Positions 15,807 through 24,770 of a stretch of DNA of 39,044 nucleotides are shown here, in pieces. The notes below the pieces were generated by a model, which did not search any database, was not told the DNA's origin, and saw only the letters and a program-made list of their open reading frames with translations. The number at the start of each line of letters is the position of its first letter. The first letter of the stretch is position 1. The translations under genes were made by a program, and so were the position numbers. The stretch covers positions 1 to 39,044 of the forward strand of contig DAOPZJ010000024.1 of assembly GCA_035353335.1 (NCBI GenBank), in the 5' to 3' direction. Source of the DNA: Oscillospiraceae bacterium. Its GTDB lineage: Bacteria > Bacillota > Clostridia > Oscillospirales > JAKOTC01.

Positions 15807-17051
15807 CTAACATCGGGTCTTACCTTTGTCAATTCGCATATTCCCGGGCATTTTTTCAAACCAGGCGAACGGCAGCGCCGCAGAAGTGCCGTAATTGAAT
15901 CCCGACGGTTCTCCGGTATCGTCGCGGAAAAATTCATAAGGGGCACCTTGGGCACGGTGTTTTCGAGTGTGCCGGATAAAATCGTCAATTAGATTTCGCG
16001 CAGCTTCAGGCGAAACCGTGTTGAGCGCGTAAGCATACCAGCCCGTCGCGGTCGACCACCACGCGCCGTTTTGATAATTCCCCTTGGCCACTGCGGGCGC
16101 ACATTCCCAAGCCGAATCATCTGAAAAATCCCGGCTTTTCGGAATGTGCCGGATATACCCGTCTTTAACCGATTCGCCGTTTCGATAAGCCGCCAGCAAC
16201 GCATTTGCCGCCGCTTTTGCGTCATCGCCGACTAAAACGCCGAAGCAAATTGCGCAGGCCGTCCCCCAGACATCGGGTTGTTTTCCGATTCCGGTCGCAG
16301 ACAGCATCCAACCGGTCTCTTTCTCGAAAAAGGTACCGTTGATTCTATGGGCAAGCTTGTCCGCGTGCCTATCGAATTCCGCGTTTTTAAGTGCCTTTGC
16401 CAATAACCGCGCCGCCCGAAACCTCAGCAATGACGGAAACAACAGCTTTCCGGTCTTGACAATCTGGTCGCAAAAACCCCAGTCGACCGCTCGGTTTTCC
16501 ACATCACATGTGCAAAGCCCCGTTTCGGGATCGATACAATAGGCATTCCAGACCTGTTCCGCTAACGCTTCGAACTCGCTGCGTACTTCGGAGTCATCCG
16601 CTTGCAGCAGATATTCGGCGGCCATACTTAAAAATAAATAGTTATCGCATAACGGCGGCAAAAACCCGCACCGTCCGCTCCCCTGATCGTCGCCCGAGGA
16701 ATAAGTACCCGGAAAAAACACCGGTTTGCCGTCGTAATTGATGTGATCGGCCACCGCATAGGGCGGCACCGAAAGGCCGTTTTTCAGTGTCTTCATCTCG
16801 GGCCCGTTGATCCCGTGCCTGATGATAATTTGAATATACCGCCTGCAATCTTCGCGCGAAAACAACCCGCTCTCGGCCATCATCGCGCAGTCGCGCACCC
16901 AAAAACTCGGATATTTTCCGTCCCCGGACGGTACCGCGACCCGCATGATCTCCGATTTTCCGAAGTACTCGCATTGTCGCTCAAAGGTGCACTGTTCAAG
17001 CACTTCCGCAGCGACAGATTTCAAATAATCATAACGCTCCCGATCCGTCAT
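15807..17051 (-). CDS. Six-hairpin (alpha/alpha)6-barrel glycosidase-like protein
   Basis: A 414-residue protein without signal peptide. Its helical repeats and motifs (YPSFWVRDCAMMAESGLF near residue 55, the LCDNYLFLSMAAEYLLQ helix, a QNGAWWSTATGWYAYAL block and NYGTSAALPFAWFE near the C-terminus) are those of six-hairpin glycosidases such as GH15-, GH78- or GH88-type barrels. I cannot place it in a family. The ATG at 17051 is chosen over an earlier one for its GAGGGAG site. It starts 8 bases after the hemW stop, so the two are co-transcribed although their functions look unrelated. Acidic candidates for catalysis include the Asp of WVRD and the Asp/Glu of DDSAWE. The substrate is unknown, and the enzyme should act in the cytoplasm. 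Confidence 0.72.
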   Translation of the reverse strand: MTDRERYDYLKSVAAEVLEQCTFERQCEYFGKSEIMRVAVPSGDGKYPSFWVRDCAMMAESGLFSREDCRRYIQIIIRHGINGPEMKTLKNGLSVPPYAVADHINYDGKPVFFPGTYSSGDDQGSGRCGFLPPLCDNYLFLSMAAEYLLQADDSEVRSEFEALAEQVWNAYCIDPETGLCTCDVENRAVDWGFCDQIVKTGKLLFPSLLRFRAARLLAKALKNAEFDRHADKLAHRINGTFFEKETGWMLSATGIGKQPDVWGTACAICFGVLVGDDAKAAANALLAAYRNGESVKDGYIRHIPKSRDFSDDSAWECAPAVAKGNYQNGAWWSTATGWYAYALNTVSPEAARNLIDDFIRHTRKHRAQGAPYEFFRDDTGEPSGFNYGTSAALPFAWFEKMPGNMRIDKGKTRC

Positions 17052-17059
17052 GTTCTCCC

Positions 17060-18163
17060 TCACAGCTCGCATAAAATCCGTGATATGATCGAATTGCTGA
17101 CTAAAAATCCTTTCGCAGTCAATACGAACCGCCCGTCTTTTTCAATCGCAAACCCGTTTTTGATCCAATCCTTCATCGGCTTTTTAAGGTTTGCCGTTCC
17201 CTTTTCCCCAATCAGACATATCAACTCTTCCGTTGAAATCCCCTCCGAGAGCCGAAGCGCCATTGCGATTCTTTCCCCGGCGTCTCCGCCCTCGCCGTCA
17301 GCCACGGTCTTTTGCGGATTTTTCAAAAACTCCGCCAGATCGCGCGGATAATAAAATCGTTTTCCGCCGAAAAAGCTGTACGCCGCCGGGCCGAGGCCGA
17401 TATACGGTTCGAGTGTCCAGTATTTCAAATTATGCCGGCTTTTTCCGTTCGGTTTCGCGAAATTCGAGATCTCATACTGCGCAAATCCGTGCTCTTCAAG
17501 CGTCTCGCAGACCGCCAGATAACTGTCGGCGGTCGAGTCCTCGTCCGGCAGATTCAGATTCATTTTGTGAAACGGCGTCCCCTCCTCGACTTTCAGCATA
17601 TACGCGCTCACATGGTCGAGCGGCAGCTTGCAAAGTGCTTTTGCCGTCTCTCTGTCTTTTTCCGGTGTCGCGTCGGGCAGCGACAGCATTAAATCCGCCG
17701 AGATATGCCGAAACCCGGATTTAAATGCCACCTCGATTCCGGTTATCGCCTGTTTGGCGTCATGCCGCCGTCCGAGTTTTCGGAGTACCGTATCGTCGAG
17801 CGACTGAACACCGATCGAAATGCGATTAAACCCTTCGTCAAACAGCGTTTTAGCCGCCTCTGCAGTGATATCTTCCGGGTTGGCTTCAAGCGTTAATTCG
17901 CTATTTTCATCAAAGGCAAATATTCCGCAAAGCTCGCTAAGCAGCTTGCAAAGATTTTGCGCACCGAGCAGCAGCGGATTGCCGCCGCCGAAATAAGCCG
18001 TATCAATCTTTTCATTCCGATACGGCTCTGCGGCTTTCAAAACTGCCTGAATAAACCATTCGGCCACGCCGTCGTCCGGCCTGACCGAATAAAAATCGCA
18101 GTAATTGCATTTGGAGCGGCAAAACGGAACATGAATATAGAGCCCGGTCACCTGCAAAGCCAT
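17060..18163 (-). CDS. hemW: HemW-like radical SAM protein
   Basis: A 367-residue radical S-adenosylmethionine protein of the HemW (formerly 'oxygen-independent coproporphyrinogen oxidase-like') family, which binds heme and is thought to act as a heme chaperone. The [4Fe-4S] motif CxxxCxxC is Cys15, Cys19 and Cys22 (PFCRSKCNYCDF), followed by the glycine motif YFGGGNP (usually GGGTP) and LEANPEDI. The HemW C-terminal domain is present (LRLSEGISTEELI). The start is uncertain: the AAAGGA site abuts the first ATG (18163), and a TTG two codons later or a GTG four codons later is better spaced. Only the first few residues change. It is followed closely by the six-hairpin gene. Confidence 0.88.
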   Translation of the reverse strand: MALQVTGLYIHVPFCRSKCNYCDFYSVRPDDGVAEWFIQAVLKAAEPYRNEKIDTAYFGGGNPLLLGAQNLCKLLSELCGIFAFDENSELTLEANPEDITAEAAKTLFDEGFNRISIGVQSLDDTVLRKLGRRHDAKQAITGIEVAFKSGFRHISADLMLSLPDATPEKDRETAKALCKLPLDHVSAYMLKVEEGTPFHKMNLNLPDEDSTADSYLAVCETLEEHGFAQYEISNFAKPNGKSRHNLKYWTLEPYIGLGPAAYSFFGGKRFYYPRDLAEFLKNPQKTVADGEGGDAGERIAMALRLSEGISTEELICLIGEKGTANLKKPMKDWIKNGFAIEKDGRFVLTAKGFLVSNSIISRILCEL

Positions 18164-18242
18164 CCTTTCGTAGATTTCAGGGATGTTTTGTCCGATTTTA
18201 CAATATATACTTTTATTATACGAAAAGAAGACAAAACTCCTG

Positions 18243-18266
18243 ATTTGAAAGATTTATCTTTCAAAT
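18243..18266 (-). terminator. Hairpin overlapping the stop of the HD-domain gene
   Basis: ATTTGAAAGAT and ATCTTTCAAAT form a perfect 11-base stem with a 2-base loop that includes the TGA stop codon of the upstream gene. No long U-tract follows (CAGGAGTTTTG), so termination may be partial. The stem would also shield the message end. Downstream bases to 18164 contain a TATAAT (18215-18220) that may serve hemW, without a clear -35 box. Confidence 0.5.
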
Positions 18267-18830
18267 TTTGCCCTCGTTCTTGATCTTTTCAAGCGTGTCG
18301 GCAAGCACCTGCGCCCGCAGCTTTTCCAATACCGGATGACACTTGGACTCTTCAATGCAGTAGGTCTGCTGCAACTCATATTCGAGCGGAATCCAGGTGG
18401 AGATGTCGGCTTCGTTGTGGGATATCACGGCCTCCATCATATCGAGAGTCCGCCAGACCTTGGCCTCAATGGTCTTGCGCTCCGCCATCTCGTCAAATAA
18501 TCCCGCGATCTCGTCTTTTTTCCCGGTCGGCAGGGTCTCAATGAGTTTCAGCACCACATCATCCTCGTGCGCGATATCCTTCTTGCTCTTTTGAAACGAC
18601 GGAATGTCGCCTGTGATCGCTTCGCCGAAGTCGTGAACCAGGCACATCTTGATCACCTTGTCGGTGTCCACGCCGTCGAGTTCTCCCGACAGCAGATAGG
18701 CCATCGCCGAAAGCCGCCAGCTGTGCTCGGCGACGCTCTCGGCGCGTCCCGCGGTCGTGAAATTATGTCTGGTGTAACATTTCAGCTTTTCGATCTTGCT
18801 CAAAAAGTCAAGAAATTTCCGCTCGTCCAT
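18261..18830 (-). CDS. HD-domain phosphohydrolase (YfbR/HDDC2-like)
   Basis: A 189-residue HD-superfamily hydrolase. Metal ligands are complete: His36 (AEHSWRL), His66-Asp67 (LVHDFGE) and Asp130 (RTLDMMEA). Relatives YfbR and HDDC2 are 5'-deoxynucleotidases removing phosphate from dNMPs; that activity is the best guess but not certain for this branch. The ATG at 18830 has an AAAGGTGG site 7 bases upstream; an upstream TTG lies in that site. It follows lepA by 36 bases and is the last gene of an M16-lepA-HD unit. Confidence 0.85.
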   Translation of the reverse strand: MDERKFLDFLSKIEKLKCYTRHNFTTAGRAESVAEHSWRLSAMAYLLSGELDGVDTDKVIKMCLVHDFGEAITGDIPSFQKSKKDIAHEDDVVLKLIETLPTGKKDEIAGLFDEMAERKTIEAKVWRTLDMMEAVISHNEADISTWIPLEYELQQTYCIEESKCHPVLEKLRAQVLADTLEKIKNEGKI

Positions 18831-18866
18831 GTACACGCCACCTTTCAAGAGGTGTATAAATTAAAA

Positions 18867-20672
18867 TTACTCGTCCAGTTTGAGCACGTTCATAAATGCC
18901 TCGGGCGGGACCTCGATGCTGCCTAATTGCCGCATCTTCTTTTTGCCCTCTTTCTGTTTTTCGAGCAGTTTCTTTTTGCGGGTGATGTCGCCGCCGTAGC
19001 ACTTGGCTAAAACATCCTTGCGCATGGCCTTGACTGTCTCACGGGCGATGATTCTGCCGCCGACAGCCGCTTGCACGGGTACCTCGAACATTTGGCGCGG
19101 GATGTTGTCCTTCAGCTTCTCGACGAGCCGCCGGGCACGGGCATTGACCCGCTCGGCATTGACGATGAATGAAAGCGCATCGACCGGATCGCCGTTCAGC
19201 AAAATGTCCATCTTGACGAGCTGAGCTTCCTTATAACCCTTGAATTCATAATCCAGTGAAGCATACCCCTTGGTTCGGGATTTCAGCGCGTCAAAGAAGT
19301 CGTAGATAATTTCGTTGAGCGGAAGTTCGTAATGGATGTCGACGCGGGTCGCGTCGAGATAGCGCATCTCCTTAAAGATGCCGCGCCGATCCTGTGCCAA
19401 CTCCATGATATTTCCGACATATTCCGAAGGCGAAAAGATATGTGCATCGACAATAGGCTCTTCGCCTTTGGCAATCACCGAGGGGTCGGGGTAATTGGTC
19501 GGGTTATCGATGTATTTCTCTGTCTTGTCCGTCAGCGTCAGCTTATAGACCACGCTCGGTGCGGTCGTGATCAGGTCCATATCGAACTCACGCTCAAGCC
19601 GCTCCTGGATGATCTCCATGTGCAAAAGGCCCAAAAATCCGCAGCGGAATCCGAAACCGAGCGCTTTGGAGGTCTCCGGCTCGAAAAACAGCGCCGCGTC
19701 GTTTAATTGTAATTTATCGAGTGCATCACGCAGATCGCCGTAACGCGCGCCGTCCGCAGGATAAATGCCGCAGAAGACCATCGACTGTACTTTTTTATAA
19801 CCCGGCAGCGGTTCTTTCGCGGGCCGTTCGGATATTGTGATCGTATCGCCGACAGCGACGTCGCGCACGGTTTTGATCGAAGCCGTGATATATCCGACTT
19901 CGCCGCCTTCGAGTGTCAGTGACGGCTGAAGCCGAGTGGGCAGCATAACGCCGACCTCGGTCACGTCGAATTCGGTGCCGGCGGCCATCATCCGGATGCG
20001 GTCTCCGACTTTGACGCGGCCGTCGAACACGCGCACATAGACAATGACGCCTTTATAGCTATCATAAAACGAATCGAAAATCAACGCCCTCAGCGGGGCT
20101 TCCCGGTCGGTTTTGGGAGCCGGGCAGTCACGCACGATTTTGCGCATGACGTCGTCGATGTTGACATCGTTTTTTGCCGAGACCTGAGGCGCGTCCTGCG
20201 CCGGGATTCCGATGATGTTCTCAATCTCCTCGATGGCATCCTGCGGCCTCGCCGAAATCAGGTCGATCTTGTTGATAACCGGCAGGATCTCAAGCTGATG
20301 ATCGACCGCAAGATAAGTATTGGCCAGCGTCTGTGCCTCGACGCCCTGTGTGGCATCAACGACCAGCACCGCGCCTTCGCAGGCCGTAAGCGACCGGCTG
20401 ACTTCATAATTGAAGTCGACATGCCCCGGGGTATCGATCAAATTAAATTCATATTTCTGACCGTCGCAGTCGTAGCTCAAATTGACGGCACGGGCCTTGA
20501 TGGTGATCCCGCGCTCGCGCTCGATGTCCATATTGTCCAGAATCTGATCGGTCATCTCCCGCTCGCTGACCGCGTTGGCATGCTCCAGAATCCGGTCGGC
20601 AAGCGTGCTCTTGCCATGGTCGATGTGGGCGATAATGCAGAAGTTCCGGATAAATTTCGGGTCGGCCGCCAT
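18867..20672 (-). CDS. lepA: Elongation factor 4 (LepA), ribosome back-translocase
   Basis: A 601-residue translational GTPase. G1 is AHIDHGKST, G3 is DTPGHVDF and G4 is NKIDL, all canonical. EF-G-like domains II, III and V follow, and the LepA-specific C-terminal domain ends with KKKLLEKQKEGKKKMRQLG and the VPPEAFMNVLKLDE tail. The length is standard. LepA acts on ribosomes stalled or mis-translocated and influences initiation. The ATG has a GAGAGGAA site. It starts 13 bases after the M16 protease stop, so it belongs to that operon. Confidence 0.97.
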   Translation of the reverse strand: MAADPKFIRNFCIIAHIDHGKSTLADRILEHANAVSEREMTDQILDNMDIERERGITIKARAVNLSYDCDGQKYEFNLIDTPGHVDFNYEVSRSLTACEGAVLVVDATQGVEAQTLANTYLAVDHQLEILPVINKIDLISARPQDAIEEIENIIGIPAQDAPQVSAKNDVNIDDVMRKIVRDCPAPKTDREAPLRALIFDSFYDSYKGVIVYVRVFDGRVKVGDRIRMMAAGTEFDVTEVGVMLPTRLQPSLTLEGGEVGYITASIKTVRDVAVGDTITISERPAKEPLPGYKKVQSMVFCGIYPADGARYGDLRDALDKLQLNDAALFFEPETSKALGFGFRCGFLGLLHMEIIQERLEREFDMDLITTAPSVVYKLTLTDKTEKYIDNPTNYPDPSVIAKGEEPIVDAHIFSPSEYVGNIMELAQDRRGIFKEMRYLDATRVDIHYELPLNEIIYDFFDALKSRTKGYASLDYEFKGYKEAQLVKMDILLNGDPVDALSFIVNAERVNARARRLVEKLKDNIPRQMFEVPVQAAVGGRIIARETVKAMRKDVLAKCYGGDITRKKKLLEKQKEGKKKMRQLGSIEVPPEAFMNVLKLDE

Positions 20673-20685
20673 TGTGATTCCTCTC

Positions 20686-21906
20686 TTATCGTAATTTCCC
20701 CGCGAAACAAGCTGCGGGTTTGTTTTTCAGTATCTGTTGCGCTAGATCGCGCACCGCTTCAAGGGTCACCGAAGCAATCAGTGCCTGCGATTTTTTTTCG
20801 CTGCGCTGCGGCAAGCCGAGGATTTCCCGCCTGCCCATGTCCATAGCCAGATTATACGAGTTTTCGTATCCCATCGCAAGCCCCGCGCTTGCCTGATTTT
20901 TAGCCCGCTCGAGTTCCTCGGGCGAAATCCCGTTTAAAAGCCCTTTTAAAACGTCGTCGATCTCCGAAAGCGCCTGTTTTTTAGCGGAGGGAGAAATCCC
21001 CGCGGCAATCGTAAACACACCGCCGCCGAGATGCGCCGTAAAATAGCTGTAAATCGAATAGGCCAGCCCGAGCTCCTCGCGCAGCCGCCGGAACAACCGG
21101 CTCGAAGCCGCGCCGCCCGCCGCAGAATTGAATAACGACATCGCTGCGGCTTGCTTACTGCCGATCTGAACGCCCGGATAGGCGACGCAAAGCTGCAGCT
21201 GCTCTGTTTTGCGCGAGAACGTGATGGTATTCCTTGCGTTAAAAACAGGCGGAATGAGTTGAATCTTTTCGAATCCGATCTTTTTTAACGGTGAAAACGC
21301 CTTTTCAAGCGCCTCAAGTACGTTTGTCTCGTCAAACTTCCCGCTGACTGCGACGACGAGGTTTTCAGGCCGGTAGAACTTCTCGTAAAACGTCCTCAGA
21401 TTGTCGCTGTTGACGCCTCCGACACTCTGTGCGGTTCCGACGATGTTGCGTCCGAGCGGGTGCGGCGCCCAGGCGGCTTGAAAAATGCCGTCGCCCGCCA
21501 AGTCCTCGGGATCGTCGTTATACATATTGATCTCTTCCAAAATTACGCCCCGCTCGGTTGCGAGTTCGTCGGATGAGAATACCGGGTCGGTCACGATGTC
21601 GCCCAAAATCTCAATGCCTCTCGCGTCGAATTCGGGCAGCATCCGGATATAGAAGCAGGTGTATTCCTTGGTCGTATAGGCATTCAGCTGCGAGCCGATC
21701 AGATCGGTCTCGTTGGCGATTTCCAACGAAGAACGCTTCTGCGTGCCCTTGAAGACCATATGCTCGATAAAGTGGGAGAAGCCGTGGCTGCCCTCTTCTT
21801 CATAACGCGATCCTACACCGATAAAGGCCGCGACGGTGATCGCTTTTGCATAGGTACGCCGGTCAGTTAACACCCGGATTCCGTTGGAAAGCTCAAATCG
21901 TTTCAT
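20686..21906 (-). CDS. M16-family zinc peptidase (MlpA/YmxG-like)
   Basis: A 406-residue pitrilysin-family protein with the inverted zinc motif HxxEH at residues 45-49 (HFIEH) and the distal acidic segment ERGVILEEINMYND that supplies the third ligand. The C-terminal half (LGLAYSIYSYFTAHLGGGVFTIAAG) is the inactive M16C domain. Its position directly downstream of rpsO-pnp matches B. subtilis mlpA (ymxG), a processing-peptidase homologue that influences protease gene expression. The protein has no signal peptide and should be cytoplasmic. A terminator (21963-21995) lies upstream, so a promoter of its own is expected in 21907-21962, but I cannot point to one. That gap contains only AT-rich sequence. 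Confidence 0.9.
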   Translation of the reverse strand: MKRFELSNGIRVLTDRRTYAKAITVAAFIGVGSRYEEEGSHGFSHFIEHMVFKGTQKRSSLEIANETDLIGSQLNAYTTKEYTCFYIRMLPEFDARGIEILGDIVTDPVFSSDELATERGVILEEINMYNDDPEDLAGDGIFQAAWAPHPLGRNIVGTAQSVGGVNSDNLRTFYEKFYRPENLVVAVSGKFDETNVLEALEKAFSPLKKIGFEKIQLIPPVFNARNTITFSRKTEQLQLCVAYPGVQIGSKQAAAMSLFNSAAGGAASSRLFRRLREELGLAYSIYSYFTAHLGGGVFTIAAGISPSAKKQALSEIDDVLKGLLNGISPEELERAKNQASAGLAMGYENSYNLAMDMGRREILGLPQRSEKKSQALIASVTLEAVRDLAQQILKNKPAACFAGKLR

Positions 21907-21962
21907 TCGCTTTATTATTCCTTATCAATTAATTTAAAGCTAACAGTTGGCAGTTCTATCAA

Positions 21963-21995
21963 ACAAGGGGTTCAAATCAGATTTGAACCCCTTGT
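21963..21995 (-). terminator. Terminator after pnp
   Basis: A perfect 15-base stem (21963-21977 with 21981-21995) with a 3-base loop, starting 18 bases after the pnp stop. The following U-tract is short (TTTGATAG). The stem is strong enough to end or stabilise the pnp transcript. Confidence 0.75.
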
Positions 21996-22012
21996 AAAGT
22001 TTCTGAGTGTTT

Positions 22013-24184
22013 TTATCTGCGCGGTCCGCGGTTGTGGAAATCGTTATCGCGGCGCGGCGGACGCGGAGCCGAGGCCGATTCTGGCAGCGGTCTGCCCTCA
22101 ATCTCGGCGATGGCGGCGACACGGGACAGGTTCAGGCGGCCCTGATCGTCGATCTCGGTGACCTTGACCACGACCTCATCGCCCACATTGACGACGTCTT
22201 CAACCTTTTCAACGCGTTGGAAGTCGAGCTTGGAGATGTGTACCAGACCCTCTTTGCCCGGGGCGATCTCGACGAACGCGCCGAACTGCATCAGGCGGGT
22301 GACTTTTCCCTTATAAATCGCACCGATCTCCGGATCGAACGCAATGGTCTTGACAATCTCGAGCGCGCGGTTGACATTATCAATGTTAATGCCGAAGATC
22401 GCGACTCTGCCGTCGTCCTCGACGTCGATCTTGACGTCGCAGTCGGCGCAGATCTTTTGAATGACTTTGCCGCCGCTGCCGATGACTTCGCGGATCTTGT
22501 CGGGATTGATTTTAACGGTTGCCATTTTAGGCGCATAGGGCGACAGGTGGTCACGCGGCTTGTCGATGCACTTCAGCATGACTTCGTTGATGATATAAGT
22601 GCGCGCTTTGAGGGTTTTATCCAGCGCTTCTTTGATGATGTCAAAAGTCAGACCGTCGATCTTGAGGTCCATCTGAATCGCGGTGATGCCTTTTAAGGTA
22701 CCCGCGACTTTGAAGTCCATATCGCCGAAGAAGTCCTCGACGCCCTGGATATCGACCATGGTCATCCAGCGCTCGCCTTCGGTGATCAGACCGCAGGAGA
22801 TGCCCGCGACCGGAGCCGTGATCGGAACGCCCGCATCCATCAGCGCTAAAGTCGAACCGCAGATCGAGGCCTGCGAGGTCGAGCCGTTGGAAGAAAGAAT
22901 TTCGGAGACCAGACGGATGGTATAGGGGAAGTCGTCCTCGGACGGAAGCACCGGCAGCAGAGCGCGCTCGCCGAGTGCGCCGTGGCCGATCTCGCGGCGG
23001 CCGGGGCCTCTGCTGGCCTTGGTCTCGCCGGTCGAATAGGACGGCATATTATAGTGGTGCATATAGCGCTTGGATTCGTCGCCGTCGATGCCGTCGAGCA
23101 GCTGCTTTTCGCCGATTGGGGCAAGAGTCGCGACGGTGAGCGCCTGTGTCTGCCCTCTGGAGAACAAGCCGGTGCCGTGGGTGCGGGGCAGAATGGCGAC
23201 CTCGGCATGCAGCGGACGCATATCGTCAAGACCTCTGCCGTCTACGCGTTTGCCGTCGTCGAGCAGCCAGCGGCGCACGACATATTTTTGAATCTTATAG
23301 ATGCACTCGTCGATCGCTGCGGCGCTGCCGGCAACTTCGTCATAGCGCTCGTGCATGGCGTCGCGAATCGGGTTCATGCGCTCCTCGCGCACGTTTTTAT
23401 CATCGGTATCCAGTGCATACCGCACATCCTCGACACACGCCTCTTTGACCGCGTCAAAGAGTTCATGGGACGGTTCGAGTGAGATGACTTCGAACTTGGG
23501 CTTGCCGACAGCGGCTTTGACTTCATTGATGAATTCGACCATCCGCTTGTTTTCGATATCGGCAAGGCGGATACCCTCGAGCATGATCTCGTTGCTGACT
23601 TCCTTTGCGCCGGCTTCGATCATAACCACTTTGTTGGCGGAAGAGGCGACCGTGACTTCCATTTCGGAAATCTCACGCTCCGCGGCGGTCGGGTTCAACA
23701 CGACCTGCCCGTTGACATAACCGGCGGAAACGCCGCTGATCGGGCCGCTCCAGGGGATGTCCGAAATGCTGATGGCAAGTGACGCGCCGACCATTGCGGT
23801 GATCTCGGGCGTGCAGTCGGGGTCAACCGACATCACGGTTAAAACAACGGCGCAGTCATTGCGCATATCTTTCGGGAACAGCGGACGCAGAGGTCGGTCG
23901 ATGACACGTGAAGCCAGAATTGCGGCTTCGGACGGTCTGCCCTCGCGGCGCTGCCAGTTGCCCGGAATCTTACCGACCGAATAGAGTTTTTCATCGTAGT
24001 CGACCGAGAGAGGGAAGTAGTCAATGCCCTCGCGCGGTTTCGCGGAAGCGGTTGCGCTCGCCATGACCACAGTCTCGCCGTAGCGGACCATGCATGCGCC
24101 GCCCGCCAGGAAAGCGTATTTTCCGATTTCAACGGAAAAAGGCCTTCCGCAGAAGGTGGTTGAGAATGTTTTCGTTTCGCTCAT
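22013..24184 (-). CDS. pnp: Polynucleotide phosphorylase
   Basis: A 723-residue phosphorolytic 3'-5' exoribonuclease working in RNA decay. Two RNase PH-like domains (N-terminal TTFCGRPFSVEIGKYAFLAGG; second around residues 320-545 with GTGLFSRGQTQALT and GPGRREIGHGALGERAL) are separated by the helical linker. A KH domain (VIGSGGKVIQKICADCDVKIDVEDDG) and an S1 domain (GAIYKGKVTRLMQFGAFVEIAPGKEGLVHISK) follow. An Arg/Pro-rich tail closes the protein. The ATG has a GGAGG site. It follows rpsO, as in many bacteria, but has its own promoter at 24206-24234 with a leader of about 15 bases. Confidence 0.97.
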   Translation of the reverse strand: MSETKTFSTTFCGRPFSVEIGKYAFLAGGACMVRYGETVVMASATASAKPREGIDYFPLSVDYDEKLYSVGKIPGNWQRREGRPSEAAILASRVIDRPLRPLFPKDMRNDCAVVLTVMSVDPDCTPEITAMVGASLAISISDIPWSGPISGVSAGYVNGQVVLNPTAAEREISEMEVTVASSANKVVMIEAGAKEVSNEIMLEGIRLADIENKRMVEFINEVKAAVGKPKFEVISLEPSHELFDAVKEACVEDVRYALDTDDKNVREERMNPIRDAMHERYDEVAGSAAAIDECIYKIQKYVVRRWLLDDGKRVDGRGLDDMRPLHAEVAILPRTHGTGLFSRGQTQALTVATLAPIGEKQLLDGIDGDESKRYMHHYNMPSYSTGETKASRGPGRREIGHGALGERALLPVLPSEDDFPYTIRLVSEILSSNGSTSQASICGSTLALMDAGVPITAPVAGISCGLITEGERWMTMVDIQGVEDFFGDMDFKVAGTLKGITAIQMDLKIDGLTFDIIKEALDKTLKARTYIINEVMLKCIDKPRDHLSPYAPKMATVKINPDKIREVIGSGGKVIQKICADCDVKIDVEDDGRVAIFGINIDNVNRALEIVKTIAFDPEIGAIYKGKVTRLMQFGAFVEIAPGKEGLVHISKLDFQRVEKVEDVVNVGDEVVVKVTEIDDQGRLNLSRVAAIAEIEGRPLPESASAPRPPRRDNDFHNRGPRR

Positions 24185-24205
24185 ATGAAACCTCCGTATT
24201 TATAA

Positions 24206-24234
24206 ATATTACAAATCCCGGCGGCTTTTAGCAA
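24206..24234 (-). promoter_or_regulatory. Sigma-A promoter of pnp
   Basis: Minus-strand TTGCTA (24229-24234), a 17-base spacer and TAATAT (24206-24211). It leaves a very short leader before the pnp ATG at 24184. The rest of the rpsO-pnp gap up to 24350 holds no gene. Confidence 0.6.
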
Positions 24235-24350
24235 TAAAGCCAAGGCGGCAAACGCTGCCCTCGATTCACTGCTAACAACCGCAGGATATTGCCGTGGTTA
24301 AGACACCCAACTAATATTCGGATACCTGCAGGCCCTAAAAACCTGCAAAA

Positions 24351-24375
24351 GGGACAGGCGGAAACCGCCTGCCCC
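24351..24375 (-). terminator. Terminator after rpsO
   Basis: CAGGCGG (24355-24361) and CCGCCTG (24365-24371) with a 3-base loop, flanked by GGG/CCC pairing. On the minus strand it is followed by CCCTTTTGCAGGTTTTT. It lies 12 bases after the rpsO stop. Confidence 0.75.
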
Positions 24376-24386
24376 CGTGACATGCA

Positions 24387-24653
24387 TTACTTTCTGAGTT
24401 CGAGCTTCTCGACGATTGCGCGATACCGGCTGATGTCCTTTTTCATCAGGTAATTCAACAGGTTTCTGCGCTTACCGACCATTTGGAGCAGTCCGCGGCG
24501 GGAATGGGCGTCCTTCTTATGGATTTTGCAGTGTTCGGTCAGATCGGCGATGCGCTTGGAGAGAATCGCGATCTGGATTTCGGGAGAGCCGGTATCATTT
24601 TCGGTACGGGCGTTCGCGGCGATGATGCCGCCTTTGACTTCTTTGTCAAGCAT
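24387..24653 (-). CDS. rpsO: 30S ribosomal protein S15
   Basis: An 88-residue primary 16S rRNA-binding protein of the central domain, the usual length. Conserved blocks are TGSPEIQIAILSKRIADLTEH, HKKDAHSRRGLLQMVGKRR and NLLNYLMKKDISRY. The ATG has an AAAGGTGG site. A strong promoter lies about 85 bases upstream, and the leader between them could carry the S15 autoregulatory structure known in other bacteria, which I could not fold by eye. A terminator follows. Confidence 0.97.
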   Translation of the reverse strand: MLDKEVKGGIIAANARTENDTGSPEIQIAILSKRIADLTEHCKIHKKDAHSRRGLLQMVGKRRNLLNYLMKKDISRYRAIVEKLELRK

Positions 24654-24738
24654 GTTATTACCACCTTTAAATTTTATCCGTTCACGCAGGATGGGCGGGT
24701 GATAATTCTATACCCCATTCCGCGAAAAGGCACAGGAG

Positions 24739-24767
24739 AGTATACCACAATATTCTATCCCTGTCAA
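24739..24767 (-). promoter_or_regulatory. Sigma-A promoter of rpsO
   Basis: Minus-strand TTGACA (24762-24767), 17 bases, TATACT (24739-24744): near-consensus, as expected for a ribosomal protein gene. It starts right at the stop codon of the upstream membrane protein gene. Confidence 0.85.
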
Positions 24768-24770
24768 GCT

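Noticed and set aside
22007..22696. Rightward ORF of 229 codons opposite the 3' part of pnp
   Set aside because: Antisense shadow of the KH and S1 domains; its repeated D/L/V/F-rich pattern mirrors the codons of the real gene.
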